A stretch of DNA of 64,000 nt from Collinsella aerofaciens (GCF_028209885.1 NZ_JAQLEM010000009.1:14262-78261); one strand, 5' to 3'. Shown: positions 41,424 through 51,320, numbered from the stretch's first letter. The notes: generated by a model not told the origin, from the letters alone. Numbers and translations are program-made.

Positions 41424-44254
41424 TGGCTGCCAAACTCATCGATCTTTCCTTTACGCTCAACGGCCGCAAGGTCAAGGTTCAGATTGCCCCCGACACCATG
41501 CTCTTTGCGCTGCTGCGCGAGCAGGGCTGCGCGTCGGTGCGGTGCGCCTGCGAGACCACCAACTGCGGTCTGTGCACGGTGTGGCTCGACGGCGACCCGG
41601 TGCTGAGCTGTTCGGTTCCCGCCGCCCGTGTCGAGGGCCATACCATCACCACGCTCGAGGGCCTTAAGGCCGAATCCGAGGCACTGGCCCGCGCGATGGC
41701 TGCCGAAGGCGCCGAGCAGTGCGGTTTTTGCGCCCCCGGCCTCATCATGAACGTGCTGGCGCTTGCCCGCGCCGCCAAGGAGGACCCAAGCCTCGTCGCC
41801 ACGCGCGAGGAACTCTCGCGCCAGCTTGCCGGCAACCTCTGCCGTTGCAGCGGCTACGAGAGCCAGCTGCGCGCCATCGTCCGTTTTCTCAACGAGTCCG
41901 GCGTGCAGGTGGGTTTCGAGATGCCCGAGCTGCCGGTCAATAACACCAGCTCCGATGGTGTCGCGTACAAGCAGATCACCCACAAGCAGCCCAAGAAGGA
42001 CTCGAAGGCGCTGCTCGAGGGTCGTCCCGTCTACACGGGCGACATGGTGCCCGCCGGCGCCCTGATCGTTAAGCTCAAGCGCAGCCCGTATGCCCGCGCC
42101 AAGATCCGCTCCATCGATACGTCGCGCGCCCTGAAGGTGCCCGGCGTCGTGGGCGTCTACACCTACGATGACGTGCCCCAGCGTCGCTTTACCATTGCCG
42201 GTCAGAGCTATCCGCAGCCGAGTCCCTATGACCGCCTGATCCTCGAGAACCTGGTGCGCTACCAAAACGAGGAGGTGGCGATCGTCGCCGCCGAGACCGA
42301 GGAGGCTGCCGACAAGGCGCTCAAGCTCATCAAGGTCGACTATGAGGTGCTCGAGCCGCTGCTCGACTTTACCCAGGCACTCGATAACGACATCGTGGTC
42401 CACCCCGAGGGCGACGTGACCTTTATGTTCCCGCAGGGCGGGGATGTCTCGCGCAACCTGGTGTGCAGCGGTACCAGCGATTATGGCGACTTGGACGAGG
42501 CCTTCGCCCAGAGCGACATCGTCTTCACCCGCACTTACACCAGCCAGGCCACGCAGACCGCGCCCATGGAGACCTTCCGTGCCTTCGCGACGACCGACGC
42601 GTTCGGCCGCATCTCGGTGACCACCTCTACGCAGGTGCCCTTCCACGTGCGCCGCATGGTCGCGCAGTCGCTCGACATTCCGCAGTCGCAGGTGCAGGTC
42701 ATTAAGCCGCGCATCGGCGGCGGCTTTGGCTCCAAGCAGACGGGCTGCTGCGAGATCTTCGTGGCGTTCGTGACCCAGCAGACCGGCCGTCCGAGCTATT
42801 GCTGCTACACCCGTGAGGAGACCATCACCGCGGGCAACTCGCGCCACCAGATGCAGATGACCGTTAAGTTGGGCGCCATGAACGACGGCACCATCACGGC
42901 CATCGATTTGCACACGCTGTCCAACGCCGGCGCGTACGGCGAGCACGCTACCACGACGATCGGCCTTTCGGGCCACAAGAGCCTGCCCATCTACAACCAT
43001 GTGAAGGCGAGCCGCTTTAGCTGGGACGCCGTCTACACCAATACCAACCGCGGCGGCGCGTATCGCGGCTACGGTGCCACCCAGGGCCAGTTTGCCGTCG
43101 AGAGCGCCGTCAACGAGCTCGCCGACATGCTGCACATGGACCCCGCCGACCTGCGCCTTAAGAACATCGTGCGCGAGGGTGAGATCATGCCGCAGTACTA
43201 CAACGAGAAGCTCAACGCCTGCGCGCTCGACCGCTGCCTGCTGCGCGCGATGGACATGATCGGCTGGCGCGACAAGCCGCTGGCCGTCGACCTAGGCGAC
43301 CGCGTGCGTGCTCTGGGCTGCGCGCTTACCATGCAGGGCTCGGGCATTTCCAACGTAGATATCGCCGGCATCGACATGCGCCTGGAAGAGGACGGCTTCA
43401 TTACCATTGGCACCGGCGCCACCGATAACGGCATGGGCGTCGACACGATCCTGGCGCAGATTGCCGCCGAGGAGCTGGGCGTGGAGAGTTCGATGATCGT
43501 GGTGCGCGGCGTGGACACCGATGTGTCGCCGTTTGACGCCGGCTCGTACGCGAGCTCGGGTACGTACGTGACGGGCCTTGCCGCCAAGAACGCCGCGACC
43601 GAGCTGCGCGAGAAGATTTGCGCCAAGGCCGCCCAGATGTGGGATGTGGACGTCGCCGATGTAGTCTTCGATGGTCAGTACGTGCGCCTGTCCGACGAGC
43701 GTGCCGCGCGCGAGCAGAACCGCTACCTCACGCTGCGCGACTTTGCCAACCTGTGCGTCAAGAATATCGCGGGCGGCGACGCGCTGACCTCACATGCCTC
43801 TGCCTGCCTGCCCGTTTCGCCTCCGCCGTTTATGGCCGGCATTGCCGAGGTCGAGGTCGACAAGGCCACCGGCAAGGTGACCGTGGTGGACTATGCGGCG
43901 GCTGTGGACTGCGGCACCGTGATCAATGAGGCGCTCGCGCGCGTCCAGGCCGAGGGCGGCATTGCCCAGGGTATCGGCCACGCGCTCTACGAGATCGTCG
44001 AGCATGACGACCGCGGCCGCCTGCGCACCGGCAACTTTATGAGCTATAAGCTGCCCACGCGCCTGGATATCGGCAGCATTCGCGTGGCCTTTGAGCCGAG
44101 CTACGAGCCGACGGGTCCGTTTGGCGCCAAGTCGATCGGCGAGGTCGTCATCAACACGCCACTCGCCGCCGTGGCCTCGGCCGTCGCACACGCCACCGGC
44201 CACCAGGTTCGCTCGCTGCCGATTACGCCCGAGAAGGCCCTGCTGGGGGAGTAG
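41423..44254 (+). CDS. Molybdenum hydroxylase, fused 2Fe-2S and molybdopterin-binding subunits
   Basis: 943 residues. Residues 1-160 hold two 2Fe-2S clusters: CACETTNCGLC with a later Cys63, and EQCGFCAPG with LCRCSGYE. From about residue 170 the molybdenum domain follows: RPVYTGDM, RIGGGFGSKQT, NRGGAYRGYGATQGQFAVE, and the catalytic glutamate in GPFGAKSIGEVVINTP. In most bacteria these are separate proteins. The window also carries SelD, YedF, two DUF3343 proteins and a desulfurase-like enzyme, the known accessory set of selenium-dependent hydroxylases, so a selenium ligand on molybdenum is plausible but unproven. The gene ends before a strong terminator. Confidence 0.9.
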   Translation: MAAKLIDLSFTLNGRKVKVQIAPDTMLFALLREQGCASVRCACETTNCGLCTVWLDGDPVLSCSVPAARVEGHTITTLEGLKAESEALARAMAAEGAEQCGFCAPGLIMNVLALARAAKEDPSLVATREELSRQLAGNLCRCSGYESQLRAIVRFLNESGVQVGFEMPELPVNNTSSDGVAYKQITHKQPKKDSKALLEGRPVYTGDMVPAGALIVKLKRSPYARAKIRSIDTSRALKVPGVVGVYTYDDVPQRRFTIAGQSYPQPSPYDRLILENLVRYQNEEVAIVAAETEEAADKALKLIKVDYEVLEPLLDFTQALDNDIVVHPEGDVTFMFPQGGDVSRNLVCSGTSDYGDLDEAFAQSDIVFTRTYTSQATQTAPMETFRAFATTDAFGRISVTTSTQVPFHVRRMVAQSLDIPQSQVQVIKPRIGGGFGSKQTGCCEIFVAFVTQQTGRPSYCCYTREETITAGNSRHQMQMTVKLGAMNDGTITAIDLHTLSNAGAYGEHATTTIGLSGHKSLPIYNHVKASRFSWDAVYTNTNRGGAYRGYGATQGQFAVESAVNELADMLHMDPADLRLKNIVREGEIMPQYYNEKLNACALDRCLLRAMDMIGWRDKPLAVDLGDRVRALGCALTMQGSGISNVDIAGIDMRLEEDGFITIGTGATDNGMGVDTILAQIAAEELGVESSMIVVRGVDTDVSPFDAGSYASSGTYVTGLAAKNAATELREKICAKAAQMWDVDVADVVFDGQYVRLSDERAAREQNRYLTLRDFANLCVKNIAGGDALTSHASACLPVSPPPFMAGIAEVEVDKATGKVTVVDYAAAVDCGTVINEALARVQAEGGIAQGIGHALYEIVEHDDRGRLRTGNFMSYKLPTRLDIGSIRVAFEPSYEPTGPFGAKSIGEVVINTPLAAVASAVAHATGHQVRSLPITPEKALLGE

Positions 44255-44278
44255 CGGGTCAGCGAACAAGTCGTAATT

Positions 44279-44309
44279 GGCGGGGCGGGGCAACTCGCCC
44301 CGCCTTTTG
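44279..44309 (+). terminator. Intrinsic terminator of the molybdenum hydroxylase genes
   Basis: GGCGGGGCG / CGCCCCGCC around an eight-base loop, followed by TTTTGC. Confidence 0.93.
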
Positions 44310-44394
44310 CACTCGTGGTGAGGTCGTGAGCTTGTAAAAGGTGTGCGTGCGCTTGTCGTTCGTATCTGCTATCATTCCTAGTCTGTGCGCTCAT

Positions 44395-44478
44395 GCGGGC
44401 GTGGCGGAATTGGTAGACGCGCCAGATTTAGGTTCTGGTGGGATTCCCGTGAAGGTTCGAGTCCTTTCGCCCGCACCA
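44395..44478 (+). tRNA. tRNA-Leu (anticodon TAG)
   Basis: 84 bases with acceptor GCGGGCG / CGCCCGC, anticodon arm CCAGA-TTTAGGT-TCTGG, a long variable arm (TGGGATTCCCGTG) typical of leucine tRNAs, T-loop GGTTCGAGTCC and encoded CCA. Confidence 0.97.
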
Positions 44479-44569
44479 ACGCATCTGCGTCGGCTTCGGC
44501 CGTCGCGACACTTTGTTGCATAAAGGTACCAGCACCTCAGATAAGCTGGGCAGTATGAGGAGGAACGTG

Positions 44570-45868
44570 TTGAACATCACCGCTTCTGACGTCAAGGACG
44601 CCAAGCTCACCGCTACGGTCACCATCCCGGCCGCCGACGTCGACGCCGCGATCAAGAAGGCCTACAAGGACACCGCCAAGAAGTACCGCTTCCCGGGCTT
44701 CCGCGCCGGTAAGGCCCCCCGTCCGGTCATCGACTCCGCTCTTGGCGCCGAGGCTACCCTCGCTCAGGCCACCAACGACCTGATCGCCGCCAACGAGCCC
44801 GCCGTCCTCAACGAGCTGGACATCGTCCCCACCAAGAGCGGTGACTACAAGGAGCTCGACCTCGCCAAGGATCACGAGGACTACACCTACACCGTTGAGT
44901 TCTCCCTGCGTCCTGCCGCTGAGCTCTCCTCCTTCGACGCCGTCGAGATCGAGATGCCTCCCGCGGAGGTCACCGAGTCCGAGATCAACAACCAGGTCGA
45001 GATGCTCCTCAACTACCGTGCCACCTTCGAGGACGTCGAGGGTCGCGCCGTCGAGGCCGAGGACTACGTCACCGTCGACCTCAAGGCCGTCGAGAATGCC
45101 GACAACTTTGCCGCCGAGGGCCGCATGCTCATCGCCGGTAGCGACAGCAACCCCAAGGAATTCAACGAGGCCCTGATCGGCGCCAACGTTGACGACGTCA
45201 AGTCCGTCACCTGGACCGACGAGGTCGAGGAGGGCGAGGAGGCCGAGACCCACACCGTCGAGGTCACCGTCAAGGGCATCAAGGTCCGCAACACCCCCGA
45301 GCTCACCGACGAGCTCGTCAAGTCCGACTTTGGCTTCGACAGCATCGACGCTATGCGCGACGCCATCAAGATCGAGATCGAGCAGGACAAGGCTTCCCGC
45401 CTGCCGGCCGAGAAGGAGAACCGTTGCGTCTCCGCTCTCGCCGAGCGCCTGCAGCTCGACGAGATGGATGCCGACTACGAGCAGTCCGTCTTTGAGGAGC
45501 TCGGCCAGAACTTCCTGTCCAACCTCGCTGCCCGCGGCATGACCCTGGACACCTGGCTGCCCGCTTCCGGTCTGACCATGGAGCAGTTCATCGGCGACCT
45601 GCACAAGCAGGCCAACGACGTTGCCCGTGAGTCCCTGGCTCTGGACGCCCTCGCCCGTGAGCTCAAGATCGAGGTCACCGAGGACGACATCAACGCCGAG
45701 TTCGAGAAGGCTGGCGTCAAGGACGTCGAGGCTTCCAAGGCTGAGTTCATCGCCGATGGTCGCATGCCTGCTGTCCGCGAGTCCATCCGTCGCTCCAAGG
45801 CCGTCGACCACCTGGTCGAGAACGCCAAGGTGACCGAGGTCGACGAGACCGCCAAGGACGCCGAGTAA
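44570..45868 (+). CDS. tig: Trigger factor
   Basis: A 432-residue ribosome-bound chaperone and prolyl isomerase. The ribosome-docking signature GFRAGKAPRPVI lies near residue 43, preceded by KKYRFP; the FKBP-type middle domain follows (VEAEDYVTVDLKAVEN), then the long helical C-domain ending in acidic residues. TTG 44570 is chosen: AGGAGG stands six bases before it and the product then begins MNIT as in other trigger factors. An upstream ATG (44555) would read through the ribosome binding site. clpP and clpX follow, as in many bacteria. Confidence 0.94.
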   Translation: MNITASDVKDAKLTATVTIPAADVDAAIKKAYKDTAKKYRFPGFRAGKAPRPVIDSALGAEATLAQATNDLIAANEPAVLNELDIVPTKSGDYKELDLAKDHEDYTYTVEFSLRPAAELSSFDAVEIEMPPAEVTESEINNQVEMLLNYRATFEDVEGRAVEAEDYVTVDLKAVENADNFAAEGRMLIAGSDSNPKEFNEALIGANVDDVKSVTWTDEVEEGEEAETHTVEVTVKGIKVRNTPELTDELVKSDFGFDSIDAMRDAIKIEIEQDKASRLPAEKENRCVSALAERLQLDEMDADYEQSVFEELGQNFLSNLAARGMTLDTWLPASGLTMEQFIGDLHKQANDVARESLALDALARELKIEVTEDDINAEFEKAGVKDVEASKAEFIADGRMPAVRESIRRSKAVDHLVENAKVTEVDETAKDAE

Positions 45869-45925
45869 TTCTCGCCACCTTGCCCACGAGCGCATGGGTG
45901 CGCCCGTGATGGGGTAAAGTTATAC

Positions 45926-45939
45926 ACCGGTTATCCGGT
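45926..45939. promoter_or_regulatory. Small palindrome between tig and clpP
   Basis: ACCGG-ttat-CCGGT, next to TATAC, 93 bases before the clpP start. A possible operator of a clpP regulator; it does not match the ClgR or HspR consensus as I know them. Confidence 0.3.
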
Positions 45940-45944
45940 TGCTT

Positions 45945-45989
45945 CGTACGGTGCCAGCCAATGCATAGCATGCGGGCACCGTACGTTTA
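45945..45989 (+). terminator. Hairpin after tig
   Basis: CGTACGGTGCC (45945-45955) pairs perfectly with GGCACCGTACG (45975-45985), then TTTATC. The loop of 19 bases is long and the T-tract short, so a role as terminator or as processing site between tig and clpP is probable but not certain. Confidence 0.7.
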
Positions 45990-46031
45990 TCTAGAACCAA
46001 TTTGGTCCGCAAGAGAGAAATGGAGATGCGT

Positions 46032-46652
46032 ATGATCGCCAAGTTCGATTCCGCCCTCGTGCCATACGTTATCGAGCAGACGCCGCGCGGCGAGCGCAGC
46101 TACGATATCTATTCGCGCCTGCTCAACGATCGCATCATCTTCTTGGGCGAGGAGATCAACTCCGTCAGCGCCAACCTGGTCGTTGCCCAGCTGTTGCATC
46201 TTGAGAGCCAGGATGCCGAGAAGGATATCTCGCTCTATATCAATTCGCCCGGCGGCGAGGTCTACTCCGGCCTGGCGATTCTGGACACCATGAACTTCAT
46301 CAAGCCGCAGGTCTCCACCATTTGCGTCGGTATGGCTGCGTCCATGGCCGCCGTGCTGCTTTCGGCCGGCGCTAAGGGCAAGCGCTTCTGCCTGCCGCAC
46401 TCCAAGGTCATGATTCACCAGCCCAGCGGCGGTGCCCAGGGCCAGCAGACTGAGATCGAGATCGTTGCCGAGGAGATTAAGAAGACTCGCCGCGAGCTCA
46501 ACCAGATCCTGTCCGACGCCTCGGGCCAGCCCATCGAGAAGGTCCAGGCCGACACCGAGCGCGACAACTACCTGACTGCTGCCGAGGCCCTCGACTACGG
46601 TCTGATCGACCGTATCGTCACCTCGCGCGATCTCGCCGCGAAGGATGCCTAG
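46032..46652 (+). CDS. clpP: ATP-dependent Clp protease proteolytic subunit
   Basis: A 206-residue serine protease that forms the tetradecameric chamber of ClpXP. Catalytic triad: Ser104 in [12 protein letters not shown], His129 in [14 protein letters not shown], and Asp in [10 protein letters not shown] near residue 178. Substrate-strand motif [11 protein letters not shown] is present. GGAG six bases before ATG 46032 supports this start; ATGs at 46020 and 46026 are alternatives. The stop region overlaps the possible first ATG of clpX. Confidence 0.96.
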   Translation: MIAKFDSALVPYVIEQTPRGERSYDIYSRLLNDRIIFLGEEINSVSANLVVAQLLHLESQDAEKDISLYINSPGGEVYSGLAILDTMNFIKPQVSTICVGMAASMAAVLLSAGAKGKRFCLPHSKVMIHQPSGGAQGQQTEIEIVAEEIKKTRRELNQILSDASGQPIEKVQADTERDNYLTAAEALDYGLIDRIVTSRDLAAKDA

Positions 46653-46653
46653 G

Positions 46654-48060
46654 ATGGCAGGAAACATGCAGGACAACTTTGACGAGAACGGCAACCCCAT
46701 CCGCTGCTCCTTCTGCGGAAAAGAGCAGGGCCAGGTCCGTCGCCTCGTAAAGGGCCCGACCAACATCTTTATCTGTGACGAGTGCGTCGCCGCCTGTTCC
46801 GAGATTCTGGAGGAGTCGCTGGCTTCGGACTTTATGGACGCTGCCCGCAACGGCAAGCTGCCGGGCTTCCTCAACGACCATGGTCAGGCTGCATCCCAGC
46901 CCGCCGTGGACCCCGAGACCGAGGGCTTTGAGCTCGAGGACGACCGCCAGGTCATCACGCACGTGCCGACGCCGCACGAGATTTATGACGAGCTTTCGGC
47001 CTATGTTATGGGCCAGGAGGACGCCAAGCGCGCCATGTCGGTTGCCGTGTACAACCACTACCGCCGCGTGATTGAGGGTGGCGCTGCGCTTTCGGCCTTT
47101 GACGACGGCTTGGACTCGCAACTCGACGATGATATGGATGAGGTGGAGCTCGCCAAGTCCAACATCCTGCTGCTCGGTCCCACTGGTACCGGCAAGACCC
47201 TGCTCGCCCAGACGCTTGCGCGCATCCTCGAGGTGCCGTTTGCCATCGCCGATGCCACCGCGCTTACTGAGGCCGGTTACGTTGGCGAGGACGTGGAGAA
47301 CATCCTGCTCAAGCTCATCAACGCCGCCGATGGCGACATTGAGCGCGCACAGGTTGGCATTATCTACGTGGACGAGATCGACAAGATCGCCCGCAAGGCC
47401 GAGAACCTCTCCATCACCCGCGATGTTTCGGGCGAGGGCGTTCAGCAGGCACTGCTTAAGATTCTTGAGGGCACGGTGGCAAGCGTTCCGCCCACCGGCG
47501 GCCGTAAGCATCCCCAGCAGGAGCTGCTGCAGATCGATACGACCAACATCCTGTTCATCTGCGGCGGTGCCTTTGTGGGTCTGGACAAGATCATCGCCGA
47601 CCGCGTGGGCAACAAGGGCGTGGGCTTTAACTCCGAGATCGCCGGACCCACCTCGGTCGACGAGAACGACCTGCTGCGTCAGGTGCTCCCGCAGGACCTC
47701 AACGCCTTTGGCATGATCCCCGAGTTTGTGGGACGTACGCCCGTCGTCACCCAGACGCAGGCGCTCGACGAGGACGACCTGGTGTCGATTTTGACCGAGC
47801 CCAAGAACGCCGTGGTGCGCCAGTACCGTAAGATGTTCCAGCTCGAGGACGTTGAGCTTGAGTTTGAGGACGCCGCCCTGCACGAGATCGCCCGCATGGC
47901 GCTCGCCCGCAAGACCGGCGCCCGCGGCCTGCGTTCCATCTGCGAGGACGTGCTGCAGCAGACGATGTTCGACCTGCCCAGCGAGGAGGGTGTCGCCAAG
48001 GTCATCGTGACCGAAGCCTCCGTAAAGGGCGAAGAACAGCCCCAGCGCATCTACGGGTAA
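46654..48060 (+). CDS. clpX: ATP-dependent Clp protease ATP-binding subunit
   Basis: A 468-residue AAA+ unfoldase that feeds ClpP. The N-terminal zinc domain is seen in [12 protein letters not shown] and [10 protein letters not shown]; Walker [18 protein letters not shown], Walker [12 protein letters not shown], pore loop in [11 protein letters not shown], and the ClpP-binding region follow, with sensor II in [15 protein letters not shown] 46654 is preferred because AAGGA lies at a proper distance; ATG 46645 overlaps clpP by eight bases and could be used instead. Ended by the hairpin at 48083-48117. Confidence 0.96.
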   Translation: MAGNMQDNFDENGNPIRCSFCGKEQGQVRRLVKGPTNIFICDECVAACSEILEESLASDFMDAARNGKLPGFLNDHGQAASQPAVDPETEGFELEDDRQVITHVPTPHEIYDELSAYVMGQEDAKRAMSVAVYNHYRRVIEGGAALSAFDDGLDSQLDDDMDEVELAKSNILLLGPTGTGKTLLAQTLARILEVPFAIADATALTEAGYVGEDVENILLKLINAADGDIERAQVGIIYVDEIDKIARKAENLSITRDVSGEGVQQALLKILEGTVASVPPTGGRKHPQQELLQIDTTNILFICGGAFVGLDKIIADRVGNKGVGFNSEIAGPTSVDENDLLRQVLPQDLNAFGMIPEFVGRTPVVTQTQALDEDDLVSILTEPKNAVVRQYRKMFQLEDVELEFEDAALHEIARMALARKTGARGLRSICEDVLQQTMFDLPSEEGVAKVIVTEASVKGEEQPQRIYG

Positions 48061-48082
48061 ACCAGCCAAAAACGTGCTTGCA

Positions 48083-48117
48083 AATAGCCTCTGACCATCC
48101 GTGGTCGGAGGCTATTT
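48083..48117. terminator. Terminator of clpX
   Basis: AATAGCCTCTGACC / GGTCGGAGGCTATT with one mismatch and a six-base loop, followed by TTAT. A-rich and T-rich on either side, so it could work in both directions. Confidence 0.85.
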
Positions 48118-48211
48118 TATATATACGCAATAACCCCAACTACCTGTGTTATTCTGTGTGTTTGTTTTAGCCTCAGCGAAGTCATATCAGACTGAAGTAA
48201 TCGATACCTAA

Positions 48212-48324
48212 GGCGTGTCCGCCTGCTTGGTTTTCGTAGATTCCGCACGAGCCGAAGAGCACTTAATGTGCTCTTCGTGCGAGCCAGGACCTGACCGAGC
48301 GAAAACCAAGCAGGCGGACACGCC
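48212..48324. repeat. Nested hairpin in the valS leader, family A copy 1
   Basis: Outer arms of 25 bases (48212-48236 and 48300-48324) are perfectly complementary. Inside, CGAAGAGCAC-ttaat-GTGCTCTTCG forms a second perfect hairpin with a bulge towards GCA/TGC. The right arm ends 20 bases before the valS start, so the structure lies in the 5' leader. The same core, inverted, occurs at 51057-51164. Confidence 0.88.
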
Positions 48325-48344
48325 GGCGGGACAGGGAGAGATAT

Positions 48345-51041
48345 ATGGAAGAGATGCCCAAGAACTACGATCCGTCGACCAACGAGCCGGCGATCCTGCA
48401 GAAGTGGCTCGACGGCGGCTACTACAAGCGCCGTGAGGGCGTGGGCGACTGCACCGTCACCATTCCGCCTCCCAACGTGACCGGCAAGCTCCACATGGGC
48501 CACGCTACCGACGACTCCATCCAGGACGCCATCATCCGCATGGCCCGCATGCGCGGCAAGTCCACGCGCTGGGTGCTCGGCACCGACCACGCCGGTATCG
48601 CCACGCAGACTAAGGTCGACAAGAAGCTCAAGAGTGAGGGCATCAGCCGCCTGGAGATCGGTCGCGACAAGTTTGTCGACGCCTGCTGGGACTGGACCCA
48701 CGAGTACGGCGGCATCATCGTCGAGCAGATCAAGCGCATGGGCTGCTCCGTCGACTTCGACAACGAGCGCTTCACCATGGACGAGGATTACGCACAGGCC
48801 GTGCGCAAGGTCTTCTGCGATTGGTACCACGACGGCCTGATCTACCGTGGCAAGCGTATCGTTAACTGGTGCCCCAACTGCACCACCGCCATCTCGGACG
48901 ACGAGGCCGAATATAAGGACGAGAAGGGCCACCTGTGGCACCTGCGCTACCCGCTGACCGAGCCGGTCAACGGCCAGGATTACATCGTCGTCGCCACCAC
49001 GCGCCCCGAGACCATGCTCGGCGACACGGGCGTCGCTGTCTCCCCGAAGGACCCCGAGAAGGCCGCCTTTGTGGGTAAGACCGTCAAGCTCCCCATCGTC
49101 GACCGCGAGATCCCCATCTTTGAGGATTGGCATGTCGACGCCAACTTTGGCTCCGGCTTCGTTAAGGTCACCCCGGCCCACGACCCCAACGACTACGCCA
49201 TGGGTCAGGCCCACGACCTGCCGCAGATCAACATCTTCGACGAGCACGCGGTGGTCGTCGAGGGCTATGGCGAGTTCACCGGCATGAACCGCGACGAGTG
49301 CCGCGAGGCCGTCATCAAGTGGTTCGACGAGCACGGCCTGCTCGACCACGTCGAGGACCTCGATCACTCCGTCATGCACTGCTACCGCTGCGACGCTGCG
49401 CTTGAGCCGTGGCTGTCCGAGCAGTGGTTTGTGGCCGTTGACAAGCTCAAGGGGCCGGCGCTTGATGCCGTTAACTCCGGTAAGGTTACCTTCCACCCCG
49501 CGCGCTGGACGCAGACCTACACCACCTGGATGGAGAACCTTAAGGACTGGTGCATTAGCCGCCAGCTGTGGTGGGGCCACCGCATTCCCGTGTTCTACTG
49601 CGAGGACTGCGGCTGGGAGGACGCTCTTACCGAGGACACCGATGTGTGCCCCAAGTGCGGCGGCCATCATGTGCATCAGGACGAGAACGTGCTGGACACC
49701 TGGTTCAGCTCGCAGCTGTGGACCTTCGCCACGCAGGGCTGGCCGCAAAAGCCGGAGCTGCTCGAGGGCCATCACCCCACGACCGCGCTCGTCACCGCGC
49801 GCGACATCATCGCGCTGTGGGTCGCCCGCATGGTCATGAGCTCGCTGTACTTCCTGGACGAGGTGCCGTTTAAGGACGTCGTCATCTACCCGACGATCCT
49901 TGCCAAGGACGGCAGCCGCATGTCCAAGTCCAAGGGCAACGGCGTTGACCCCATGGATCTCATCGGTATGTACGGCGCCGACGCCATGCGCTACAACCTG
50001 CTGACGCTGTGCACCAACAACCAGGACGTCAAGTTCGACGCGAACATCGATAAGAAGACCAAGAAGCTCATCGACAGCCCGCGTACCGACCAGGCTAAGT
50101 CGTTTGTGACCAAGATCTGGAACGCCAGCCGCTTCCTGCTTATGAACATGGAGGGCTACACGCCCGGCGAGCCCGTCGTGGAGACGCCGGCCGACGCCTG
50201 GATGTTCAGCCGCCTGGCCAAGGCCGTCAAGATGGTCACCGAGGGTATTGAGAACTACACCTTTGGCGACATGGCCCGCGGCGTGCAGCAGTTCTTCTGG
50301 AACGAGGTCTGCGACTGGTACGTCGAGGTCACCAAGGCCCGCCTGAAGGGCGAGGGCCGTCTGCAGGCTCAGCGCAACCTGATCTTTGTGCTCGACACCT
50401 CCATTCGCCTGATGCACCCGCTCATGCCGTTTGTCACCGAGGAGATCTGGGACAACATGCCGGCGAGCGTGCTCGATCTGGACGCCGAGGGCAACGTGAA
50501 CCGCGCCGAGGCACTCATGATCGCCAAGTGGCCGGAGCCCGCCGACTACGCCAAGTACGTCGACGAGGACGCCGAGCGCGCGTTTGAGCTGTGCCGTGCC
50601 GTGGTATCTGCCGCCCGCGCCACGCGTTCGCGTTATCGCTTGAGCCCCAAGGCCGAACTCGACGTGGTCGTGCGCGCCGGTGCCGAGGATATCGCGAAGC
50701 TCGAGAGCCTGCGCTCGACCATCGAGCCGCTGGCGAACACCGCCTCGCTGGTTATGGGCACCGACGTTGAGAAGCCTGCCGCGAGCATCGCCGTGGTCGA
50801 CAGCGGCGTCGAGGCCTTTGTGGTGCTCGAGGGCAAGGTTGATCTTTCGGCCGAGAAGGCGCGCCTGGAGAAGGAGATCGCCGCGGCCCAGAAGGAGCTC
50901 GCCGGCTGCGAGAAGACGCTTGCCAACGAGGGCTTTGTGGCCAAGGCCGCGCCCGCGGTGGTCCAGAAGAAGAGGGACCGTGCAGCTGAGCTCAAGGAGA
51001 TCCTGGCGGCGCTGAACTCGCAGGTTGCTGACTTCTCGTAA
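48345..51041 (+). CDS. valS: Valyl-tRNA synthetase
   Basis: An 898-residue class I synthetase. The HIGH-type motif is in PPNVTGKLHMGHAT (near residue 50) and the KMSKS motif in DGSRMSKSKGNGVDPMD (near residue 523). The editing domain between them has TTRPETMLGDTGVAV. The C-terminus has the coiled-coil arm typical of ValRS (EKARLEKEIAAAQKELAGCE). GGGAGAG precedes ATG 48345. No T-box is seen upstream; instead the leader contains the nested hairpin. Confidence 0.97.
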   Translation: MEEMPKNYDPSTNEPAILQKWLDGGYYKRREGVGDCTVTIPPPNVTGKLHMGHATDDSIQDAIIRMARMRGKSTRWVLGTDHAGIATQTKVDKKLKSEGISRLEIGRDKFVDACWDWTHEYGGIIVEQIKRMGCSVDFDNERFTMDEDYAQAVRKVFCDWYHDGLIYRGKRIVNWCPNCTTAISDDEAEYKDEKGHLWHLRYPLTEPVNGQDYIVVATTRPETMLGDTGVAVSPKDPEKAAFVGKTVKLPIVDREIPIFEDWHVDANFGSGFVKVTPAHDPNDYAMGQAHDLPQINIFDEHAVVVEGYGEFTGMNRDECREAVIKWFDEHGLLDHVEDLDHSVMHCYRCDAALEPWLSEQWFVAVDKLKGPALDAVNSGKVTFHPARWTQTYTTWMENLKDWCISRQLWWGHRIPVFYCEDCGWEDALTEDTDVCPKCGGHHVHQDENVLDTWFSSQLWTFATQGWPQKPELLEGHHPTTALVTARDIIALWVARMVMSSLYFLDEVPFKDVVIYPTILAKDGSRMSKSKGNGVDPMDLIGMYGADAMRYNLLTLCTNNQDVKFDANIDKKTKKLIDSPRTDQAKSFVTKIWNASRFLLMNMEGYTPGEPVVETPADAWMFSRLAKAVKMVTEGIENYTFGDMARGVQQFFWNEVCDWYVEVTKARLKGEGRLQAQRNLIFVLDTSIRLMHPLMPFVTEEIWDNMPASVLDLDAEGNVNRAEALMIAKWPEPADYAKYVDEDAERAFELCRAVVSAARATRSRYRLSPKAELDVVVRAGAEDIAKLESLRSTIEPLANTASLVMGTDVEKPAASIAVVDSGVEAFVVLEGKVDLSAEKARLEKEIAAAQKELAGCEKTLANEGFVAKAAPAVVQKKRDRAAELKEILAALNSQVADFS

Positions 51042-51056
51042 GCGTTACTGGGGGAC

Positions 51057-51164
51057 GCGGTTTGGGGCATTGCTCGCTACTGCGGACAGTCCTGCTCGCA
51101 CGAAGGCCACATTAAGTGGCCTTCGGCTCGTGCGGAACTTGTATCGAGCAAAGCCCCAAACCGC
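51057..51164. repeat. Nested hairpin after valS, family A copy 2 (inverted)
   Basis: Outer arms 51057-51076 and 51145-51164 pair at 19 of 20 positions but have no sequence similarity to the outer arms of copy 1. The core, read on the minus strand, matches copy 1 from TTCCGCACGAGCCGAAG to CTTCGTGCGAGC, except that the inner stem reads CGAAGGCCAC/GTGGCCTTCG: two base pairs are exchanged on both sides. Confidence 0.85.
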
Positions 51165-51265
51165 TCCCATGGCGGTTACGGAGGCGTCCGCTGCCTGCCG
51201 GTTAGGGCCACTGGGTTGTGGCCTTGATCTTGCTGCAAGCGGATAAAGGCTGATATTGTCAACGC

Positions 51266-51299
51266 GAGGGGCTCATTCTTTTTGGTGGGCCTCTTTTTC
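51266..51299 (+). terminator. Hairpin with T-tract just before folC
   Basis: GAGGGGCTCA pairs with TGGGCCTCTT (including G-T pairs), then TTTCT. It ends 22 bases before the folC start, so it is either the end of the valS transcript or an attenuator of folC. Confidence 0.55.
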
Positions 51300-51320
51300 T
51301 GTTATGGGGGACTTTGGGTT

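Noticed and set aside
48121..48344. T-box riboswitch upstream of valS
   Set aside because: No T-box sequence (GGGTGGNACCGCG type) or Stem I features; the leader is filled by the nested hairpin.
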